Shown: piece after piece, positions 57,047 through 64,000 of the stretch
Layout: every line of letters starts with the position of its first letter
Numbering within the stretch: position 1 is the first letter of the stretch
NCBI RefSeq assembly: GCF_029168945.1
Contig: NC_083603.1
Span: forward strand, 14,508,001-14,572,000
Reading direction: 5' to 3'
DNA from: Cannabis sativa
Lineage: Eukaryota > Streptophyta > Magnoliopsida > Rosales > Cannabaceae
DNA length: 64,000 bases
Program-made: the position numbers and the translations under genes
Notes under the pieces: generated by a model
Seen by the model: only the letters and a program-made list of their open reading frames with translations
Databases searched by the model: none
Told to the model about the DNA's origin: nothing

Positions 57047-57166
57047 GAAATATGGAGTGAACATGATCCAAAAATTATGGTAACTTTGTTTTCTTCTTTA
57101 GTTAATTTATAAATTTCTTTATAATTGTAATGTTTCTGTGAAGATTTATCAATAATAGAAAGAAAG

Positions 57167-57829
57167 GGCAAGCAAGGCCAGTCGTGGTATTTTTACTTCT
57201 CTCAGCGAGGCTTCAAGTGGTTTAGCGGGACGGACCAAAAGGCCATCAGCAAAATAGGGTGTTTTGTTGATGAATACTTTATGGTGAATGATCCGAGCAT
57301 CACCCGGACTCAGTTTCAGCAAATCTCGACATATCACCGTCGTCCCCTCACTCTTGCTCTTAGGGATAGAGCTCAGAAACTTGCCCGGTTGCCGGCGAAA
57401 GACAGGGATATCATCCAGTTGACCTCCGACAAGAATCTGGTGCAGTACGAGCTTTACGCAGAGGACTGTTCTCCTAAGTCCGTGACGGGGAAAAAGGGGA
57501 AATCTGATGCTGCCCGACTCGAATGAGCTAATAAGGAGGATGAGCTCATTCAACTTAAGCGTGAAGCTAAGTTGAAGGGAGGTGCCTGGGCAAAGCAGTA
57601 TGCTCAGGAGCTTATGAATCCTGAAGATGAAGCAGAGGCTGAGGCTGAGGCTGAGCATTTGACCCCATTGAAGAGGAAGAAGAAACTCCCGGCCACGCCC
57701 AGGCCTGTTGAACATGCACTTCGCATAAGGGAGCCCATTTCACGTGTTCGGCCATCACATCCCTTGGTTGGAAAAGGGAAGGCTGTTATGCCTGAGATAT
57801 CAGGTGATGATGGACTTCTGACTTTCTAG
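57167..57829 (+). pseudogene. Tat antisense ORF, PF04195-like N-terminal part
   Basis: Frame from GKQGQSWYFYFSQRGFKWF through KIGCFVDEYFMVNDPSITRT and LARLPAKDRDIIQLTSDKN to KKGKSDAARLE. After a TGA at about 57524 it continues as KREAKLKGGAWAKQYAQEL, an acidic EDEAEAEAEAE run, KRKKKLPATPRPVEHALRI and MPEISGDDGLLTF. The W-F-F and IGCFVDEYF pattern resembles the 'putative gypsy type transposon' domain (PF04195), which occurs in antisense ORFs of Tat elements. The start is missing at the array junction. CAG/GTGATG at about 57803 and TTTTGTGCAG near 57932 could be the ends of an intron to the next part. Confidence 0.6.
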
Positions 57830-57934
57830 GCGGGCAGTCACTCTGCGCTTTACTTCTTTTTTAGCTTCTTGACTTTCATGCTTTGTATTTTCTGTTGGTT
57901 TTTGCTTACCACGCTATTTTTGTTTTGTGCAGAC

Positions 57935-58363
57935 ATGTCTCAGCAGATGATTGACACTTTGAGGAAGAGGATGGGCAGAAGTTCTAGCGCCTCCCCTCCG
58001 GCCAAGAAGTCTAACGGCAGAGAGGGGTCTTCAGAGAAGAGGCCTTCTGGAGAGGTTATTGACCTTTCTGAGGAGCTGACTGCTGCGAATCCTTCCAGTC
58101 CCAAATCTTCCAAGTCTAAGGAGTTTGGGCCACCAACAACTGGGTCCGAACTGGTTAGGAGGATCCCTGAGCGGGTGCAGGTACCAACTCCACCCGTGCC
58201 CGTGCTGCCTGAGGCCAAGAAGGGCAAGGAGGTGCTGGCTCACTACATGAACCGGCTAGTTCCTGAGGTCGGTGAGCAACTCGCTGGTGCTGACAACGAC
58301 TCATCTCTGGATGTTTTGGTGGGCGGAGTCTTGAAGGAGCTCGCCAGGGTTAGTCTTTTTTGA
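57935..58363 (+). CDS. Tat antisense ORF, middle part, copy 2
   Basis: Same 143-codon frame as 36093-36521 (MSQQMIDTLRKRMG ... LKELARVSLF), with one G/C difference seen in the GEQLAGAD region. It lies 130 bases after the acidic and basic segment of the N-terminal part, as expected if an intron separates them. Confidence 0.6.
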   Translation: MSQQMIDTLRKRMGRSSSASPPAKKSNGREGSSEKRPSGEVIDLSEELTAANPSSPKSSKSKEFGPPTTGSELVRRIPERVQVPTPPVPVLPEAKKGKEVLAHYMNRLVPEVGEQLAGADNDSSLDVLVGGVLKELARVSLF

Positions 58364-58448
58364 TACTTCCCTTTTAACTTTTCACACTTAGCTCCATATG
58401 CTGAGTTTTTCCTTTATGCAAGCCGGTTTGAAGTTGGCTTACACCTAA

Positions 58449-59063
58449 TCCCGGGCTAAATCTGCTACTTCCAAGAGTGCGGCTCTGTCCGACACCTTGA
58501 GGGCGGAGGCAGACTTGGCCAACAAGGAAGCTGAGGAGGCCAGGGCGGAAACTGCAGCTGTTCGTCATGAGTTGGGTGAGGCCAACAAGAAGTTGTTTGC
58601 CGCCGAGAAGAAGATCATCGTGCTAACAAAGGACCTCGAGGCTGCTGATCGCTTTGAGGAAACCATCGAGACCTTATCTGCTGAAGTTGATCGTCTTCAA
58701 GATGAGAGGAGTTCTCTACGGCAGGTCCTTCTTCGGCTAAAGGAAGATAAGGACGCTCAGGTGGCAGAGGCAGACCGTTTGAAGGAGAAGGTCAATGCTT
58801 TGGAGACTGCCGGCCTCAAGCTCTTCTTTGTTTTTTGGAAGGCTAATCCCCACGCCAACTTCGACTACTTGGGCGATGCTAAGGACATGTACCTCGAGTA
58901 CTGTGTGACCCAAGTTGCCTATGGTGGGAAAGAGGTGGCTGCTTCAACTTCCGGCCAAGCTTTTGACCAGGCTGCTAATGCTTCTCCTGCTCGAAGAACA
59001 GATCCTCTTGCTCCAATTGTCTCAGAAGAACCGAACCCAGAGCCTGGGACTCCAGCTATTTGA
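58449..59063 (+). CDS. Tat antisense ORF, coiled-coil C-terminal part, copy 2
   Basis: Identical in translation to 36607-37221: long coiled coil, FFVFWKANPHANFDYLGD, then a Pro-rich end EEPNPEPGTPAI. The same TAA precedes it. Confidence 0.65.
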   Translation, partial: SRAKSATSKSAALSDTLRAEADLANKEAEEARAETAAVRHELGEANKKLFAAEKKIIVLTKDLEAADRFEETIETLSAEVDRLQDERSSLRQVLLRLKEDKDAQVAEADRLKEKVNALETAGLKLFFVFWKANPHANFDYLGDAKDMYLEYCVTQVAYGGKEVAASTSGQAFDQAANASPARRTDPLAPIVSEEPNPEPGTPAI

Positions 59064-59682
59064 ACACTTCTCTTTTTATCTCCTATTTATATATATATAT
59101 ATTATATATGGCCTCAAGGCCTTTAAGACATCATGACCGACCAAGCGGTCTTTAAACTTGGAATTATTTTTCATTTTTTGGACAACGGGCTGACCGGGCA
59201 GCTTTTAATCCCGATACTATATGCTCTTGTTATCCTTAATGAATTTCATTCTCTGTTTATAATTGCCGTGCAATTGTGATTGTTTTATGTTTACCAAATG
59301 CTTTGTACAGGCATAGGTGCCCCCCAAGTGACCGAGCAGACGTATGACTCTTGGTCACTTGTCTTTCACAAATATATTGCTTTTCTGTTCGGTGTTTTGG
59401 GTTCGACCGAACCTTTTGTACGCACTTTAGGTATATTATAATCATGCTGATTTTTTCGACTCAATAAAATTGGAAATACTATCTTTATTCTTTTATTGAT
59501 CGAAAATGTATTTGTTACCGTAGTAACTTACATCAGAGATAGTGATCTAATATGATCTTTTTAGCTTAACATGACATAAAACAAATAAGAAACTGTACTT
59601 TAAAGTGGTCTACCCGACCTGAGTACTTTGAAATGGTCTATTTGAATTGAGTACTTTGAATTGGTCTACCCGACCTGAGTAC
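59064..59682. other. non-coding spacer of Tat, copy 2
   Basis: Matches 37222-37838 except for one extra AT pair in the dinucleotide run. No coding signal. Confidence 0.6.
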
Positions 59683-60819
59683 TCATTGGTAGTATTTCCT
59701 TAAATGTTCTCCATTCCAATATCGTGGTACTAGAATGAGTTGCATTTTTTCGTCATACTTACCTACGTTGTATGCTCCGGAGTCGAGAACTTCAACTACC
59801 TGATATGGTCCTTCCCAGTTGGGTCCTAGTACGCCTGACGTGCTGTCTTTGGGGTTTAGGAATACCCTTCTTAGGACCATATCTCCCACAAATAATTTCC
59901 GAGCTTTAACTTATTTGTTGAAATACCGAGCTACTTTTTGTTGATGAGCTACCAACATTAAGTTTGTAGTTGCTCGTTTTTCTTTGATTTCATCACGTGG
60001 TTCTGGAAGGAGTATGTGATTGGTACCTTGATCGTACGTCAACCTTCTGTGGGATGGTGGCTCGAGTTTGACGGGCAGCATAGCTTCATAACCGTACGCC
60101 ATTGAGAATGGTGTCTGACCGGTTGCTATTTTTTTTGTTGTATGGTATGACCAGAGAACTTTGGGGAGTTCTTCTGGCCAATTTCCTTTGGCATCTTCAA
60201 GTTTCTTCTTTAGTGTATCCTTTAAGGTTTTGTTGACTGCCTCAACTTGACCGTTTGCTTGGGGATGTGCCACTGCAGAGAAGCTTTTGATGATGCCATG
60301 GTTCGCACAGAAATCAGTGAAAGATTGTATGTCGAATTGTTTGCCGTTGTCCGATACTATTTTGTACGGTAGTCCGAACCGGCATATAATGTTCTTTACT
60401 ATAAAGTCTTGAACCTTCTTTGATGTGATAATTGTGAGTGGTTCGGCTTCAGTCCACTTAGTAAAGTAGTCGACTGCTACCACTGCGTACTGCACTCCGC
60501 CTTTACCTTTAGGTAACTGTCCGGTTAGGTCAATTCCCCAGATGGCAAAGGGCCACAGACTTTGCATTTGTGTCAGCTCGTTGGGCAGAGCTCTTGGTAT
60601 CTTTGAAAATCTCTGGCATTTGTCGCGCTTCTCGACATAAGCTTTCGAATCTTCAATCATCATCGGCCAGAAGTAGCCTTGCCTTAGGATTTTCTTTGAT
60701 AAGCTCTGTCCGGCTGCATGATTTCCACAAAATCCGTTGTGAACTTCATATAGAAGTCGTGCAGCTTCATTTTGTGTTATGCATCTGAGTAATGGCATTG
60801 AGAATCCTCTTCTGTACAT
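59683..60819 (-). pseudogene. pol: Tat integrase, copy 2
   Basis: Same as copy 1: HHCC with KRDKC, complete D-D-E core (WGIDLTGQL, VSDNGKQFD, NGQVEAVNK), TAA after ARYFNK, then the 68-codon C-terminal part ending GEHLRKYYQ. Sharing of all lesions shows the two copies come from one damaged element. Confidence 0.85.
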
Positions 60820-60827
60820 GATCCCGT

Positions 60828-61399
60828 CTACGATGATGTACCGTGCTGCCTTCTTCTCATTTTCTGAGCTTCATTTCGGTTATCTGGGAGTTCCCCAGAG
60901 TTGAGAAAGGCTACTATTAGCGTCATCCTGTTCGGAGACGTGTCGACCATTTCGATTTCTTCTGTGCCAGTTATGTTGGGCTCTTCAAGAAACTGTATCG
61001 GGACCAGGTTCGCCTTGTCACTTATATTGCTGCTCGCCAATCGGGCTAGCGCATCTGCTGTTGTATTTTCTTCTCTCGCAATTTGCCTGAGGCTGTAGCT
61101 TTTGAATTGTGCGAGCAGATCATGTATTTTTCTCAGATATGCTATCATTTTTTCTCCCCAAGCCTCGTATTCGCCAGATACATGATTTACCACTAGCTGT
61201 GAGTCACTTCAGATCTCGATGTGCTCGGCTTTCATCTCCTTCGCTAGTTTGAGTCCAGCGATTAGGGCTTCGTATTCGGCCTCGTTGTTGGAGGCTTTAA
61301 ATCCAAATTTGACCACTGCATGCAGGTGTTGCCCCCAGGTGTGACAAGGGCAATTCCTGCGCCGGATAGCTGATCTGTGGCTGACCCATCCACATGCAG
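60828..61399 (-). pseudogene. pol: Tat RNase H, interrupted by Tekay-3b, copy 2
   Basis: Same as 38984-39555: VDGS, NNEAEYEAL and SDSQLVVNH motifs with the same frameshifts and TGA. Cut by Tekay-3b after TGCAG. Confidence 0.75.
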
Positions 61400-63758
61400 T
61401 GTAACACCCTAACTAGCATAGGCGTATTACGTGATTTTTAAACATGCTGTGCAGCTCGTTGCTAATCAACGAGGTTTATGGAAAACGTGATTAATTAAAA
61501 TTTTTGCTTTTTAATTAAACTTGTAAAATATTTATACAAAATACTCGGGATCCCGATTACAAAACCATTTACAAAAGTTTACTGTCTATATAAAATACTT
61601 TTCGCCTAGCGACTAATTACAAAATAGCCTTGCTGTCCCGATGATCGTACGCTCCAGGCCTAACCGCCCCGACATGTACAATCTTCATAGGCTCGTTCAC
61701 GGTCCATCAGCCCTAGCCTTGCCTTTACCTACACATAAACACAGCACTGTGAGTCGACAGACTCAGTAAGAAAAGCATAATAATCCTCATACATAAATCC
61801 CGGTCATGATCAGACGCCCATACCCCTGACCATAACCCTAACTGTCGTGTCCAACACGATACTGAGTCCCCCTAGCTGCCGTGTCCAACACGGTACTGAG
61901 TTCTGAACGTTCATAGGGACGGTTTTATTGACAAGTAACAACCTAATCGAACGAACCGGTCATCCTCTGGCTGCTGGTCATACTCCAGCCTGTACCGACG
62001 TGTTACCGTATCAGCCTAATCGGTCGAACCGGTCATACTCCGGCTGCTGGTCATACTCCGGCTGTCACAGGCGTGATACGTCAAATAGTACGGAACCACC
62101 AACCTAAGTATCAGCCTAATCGGTCGAACCGGTCATACTCCGGCTGCTGGTCATACTCCAGCCTGTACCGACGTGATACAGTGTCAGCCTAATCGGTCGA
62201 ACCGGTCATACTCCGGCTGCTGGTCATACTCCAGCCTGTACCGACGTGACACAGTTGGATGGTTCGAAGCCAACATACATATCTAATGTAATCTAACAGG
62301 CTTCCTACATGCACGCTAAACATGTAATCTACATATGCATACTATTATACTAATCTTACCTGGATTCCGAATTCAGGTGTGCTTGGCCAACTCGATTTGG
62401 AACTATCTGCCGACGGATTACAGGCTCCTAAACCATAAAAATCACAACACTATAAGTGATACGCTAAATCACTTCCCGGGGACTTAAACTAGGAACTAAA
62501 AGTTTCCCTATCGATAAAAAGCATGGCAATACCCCAAATAACATAAAAACGAGGAGAACTAGGGTTTCTTAAAATCACCCAACCGGCAGACCGGTTGTCC
62601 AACCGGAATTCCGGTTCTGGGAATTTTCAAAACCCATCCGGAATTCCGGATGCACAACCGGAATTCCGGTTCCTCGCAGGAATTTTTCAAAAATTCACAC
62701 AATGCTCAAATCCAATCCAAACAATGCCAAAACATCTAGACCTGTTCTAAATGACCCAAATAACATTTCTAAAGCACCTACACAGCCCAGAACAACCATA
62801 AATCAAAAATGCCATTAAAGCCCAAGCTTTGAGTTCCAAAACTCAAACTTGGTTAAAATCAACTAACATGCATCCAAATCAGATCAATCCTACTTAAATA
62901 TGCATATAAAGGCTTCTGAAAATACAAGAAATCGACCTCAACAAACACAGCAACAAAACTCACAATTTCACTTTGAAAACTCAAGTTTTTGCATAAAAAA
63001 TTCATTACTTTAAACAACCTAACTATCAAGCACCACACGTAGCTTAATTAACCTCAAATAAACATGTTTAAATCCCAAAAATTAACAACAAAATCACAGC
63101 AGCAACAACATCAATTTATCATGCATGCATTACACTATTTTCATCAAAATTCAACAAACTTTAAGAAGAAAAGATGAGGAGTTAACCTAGCTTGGATTAA
63201 ACACACAAAAATCTTGAATCCACAAAGAAAGAGGAGCAAAAACCCAGCTGCTCCAAGGGCCGAAAATAGAGAGAGAATTTTGAGAGAAAAGGCTTTGATT
63301 TTTTTTTTTCTAACTTTGAAATTTTGAATAAACAAAAGAATTAATATTTATTTCCTTACATTTCAGCCAACACATAATAAAATAAAACATATATTTTCGA
63401 ATTTATTAAGCCACAAAAGACAAACTAACATTTTGCCCCTTCACACTAAAATCACATAAATAACACTAAAAGGGTATTTTTAGGAAATTCTAAATTCCCG
63501 GCCATTCCCGACATTCCCAATGTCTAATAAACTGTCCCAAACTAGTAACATACTAAGTTGTGATTTTACTGAGCCAAACACCGAGTTCCATGTTACCGGG
63601 CACCGGAAATGCAAAATTATGAAAACTACTAAATGACATAAAATGCATCTCTGAATTCAATAATAACAGTATAAATAATTATTTAAATAGCTATAAATAA
63701 TTTCATAAGTAAACATGATTAACTGCTAATTTCCAAATTAAACTAAGCGGTCTTTACA
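61400..63758 (-). repeat. Tekay-3b 3' LTR
   Basis: 2359 bp, the same length as the Tekay-3a LTR. It is nearly identical except for three clustered blocks of differences (near 62053-62074, 62206-62235 and 62384-62415). It carries the same three GGAATTCC palindromes. Confidence 0.9.
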
Positions 63759-63759
63759 A

Positions 63760-64000
63760 CTATTCCCCCTTAAAACGATTTCGTCCCCGAAATCTAACCT
63801 GAATAACTCTGGATATTGAGCTCTCATATCTGACTCTAGCTCCCCAGGTGGCTTCCTCCACCTTGCTGTTTCTCCAGAGAACTTTGACCAATGCTATGGT
63901 CTTATTACGAAGGACTTTATCCTTTCTATCCAGGATCTGCACTGGCTATTCTTCGTAAGACATATCTGGCTGCAGTTCTAGGCTCTCATAACTAAGTATA
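63760..64000 (-). pseudogene. pol: Tekay-3b chromodomain and integrase tail, partial
   Basis: Reads QILDRKDKVLRNKTIALVKV and LWRNSKVEEATW, with the same one-base insertion and TAG (63943-63945) as Tekay-3a. Upstream integrase continues past the window end. Confidence 0.75.

Larger units (their letters stand above)
54219..57166 (+). repeat. 1.59-kb tandem array, block 4
   Basis: Starts with the LINE TSD CATATCACTT (54219-54228). Markers at 55029 and 56621 give a period of 1592. The unit is cut at AGAAAGAAAG (57166), where Tat copy 2 begins. Confidence 0.92.
57167..61399 (-). mobile_element. Tat-type Ty3/gypsy element, 3' part, copy 2
   Basis: Same order as copy 1 but about 650 bases longer on the left, so it retains the N-terminal part of the antisense ORF. 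Bases 57823-61399 match 35981-39555 almost perfectly. LTRs, gag and RT are absent. The left side abuts the array at 57166 without a recognisable LTR end, so it is also truncated. Tekay-3b is nested at 61400. Confidence 0.82.
61400..64000 (-). mobile_element. Tekay-3b: Tekay element nested in Tat copy 2, runs off the window
   Basis: Inserted at the same Tat base as Tekay-3a, with complete 3' LTR (61400-63758), polypurine tract and the start of the chromodomain/integrase region up to the right edge. It may be complete beyond the window, unlike Tekay-3a. Confidence 0.88.

Noticed and set aside
13731..57071. Minus-strand ORFs of 65-75 codons (ITQHLRKENPLIKNI type) repeated in each monomer
   Set aside because: They lie exactly opposite the plus-strand exon-like ORF and are its antisense shadow. 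They persist only because the plus-strand sequence is conserved.
1..64000. tRNA, rRNA or telomere repeats
   Set aside because: I saw none; the only tRNA-like strings are the 12-base primer binding sites of the Tekay elements.

Overview
This is a repeat-only window from a plant nuclear genome, probably a eudicot. The DNA is AT-rich, and the elements are typically plant: chromodomain Ty3/gypsy (Tekay/Del type), Tat-type Ty3/gypsy with an antisense extra ORF, a Copia-type LTR element and an L1-like LINE with a C-terminal RNase H. I see no intact host gene, rRNA, tRNA or CRISPR.

The host sequence is a tandem array with a period of about 1.59 kb (blocks 13494-20578, 28338-35967, 43693-49618 and 54219-57166). 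Each monomer carries a gene-like exon of about 170-175 codons, plus AT-rich spacer with a TTA microsatellite and a conserved hairpin. I do not recognise the protein. Two sequence types (A and B), mosaics of them, partial duplications and deletions are present.

Six insertions interrupt the array. (1) At the left edge, 1-13493, is the 3' part of a Copia-type element with a gag gene but no visible pol. Its 3' LTR (2625-4451 plus 13444-13493) is split by a complete minus-strand Tekay element (Tekay-1, 4452-13438, TSD TTAAA). (2) A second complete Tekay (Tekay-2, 20579-28337, TSD TATTT) has a 1.9-kb internal deletion in one LTR. (3) At 35981-43692 is a composite of a truncated Tat element, a nested truncated Tekay (Tekay-3a) and a LINE fragment. 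(4) A nearly full LINE (49619-54218, TSD CATATCACTT) lies in the array. (5) and (6) At 57167-64000 a second copy of the Tat element and its nested Tekay (Tekay-3b) runs off the right edge.

The right half is a patchwork of very recent duplications: 31972-35967 recurs at 43971-47977, 35981-42156 recurs at 57823-64000, and 43175-about 43978 recurs at 53701-about 54504. Several junctions show microhomology or a templated filler, which suggests end-joining repair as well as unequal exchange between monomers. All element coding regions carry stops, frameshifts or truncations, so nothing here looks autonomous. The best candidates for something undescribed are the gene-derived 1.59-kb array and the gag-only Copia-type element with an intron-like gap. 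I cannot exclude that some near-identical duplications are assembly artefacts.
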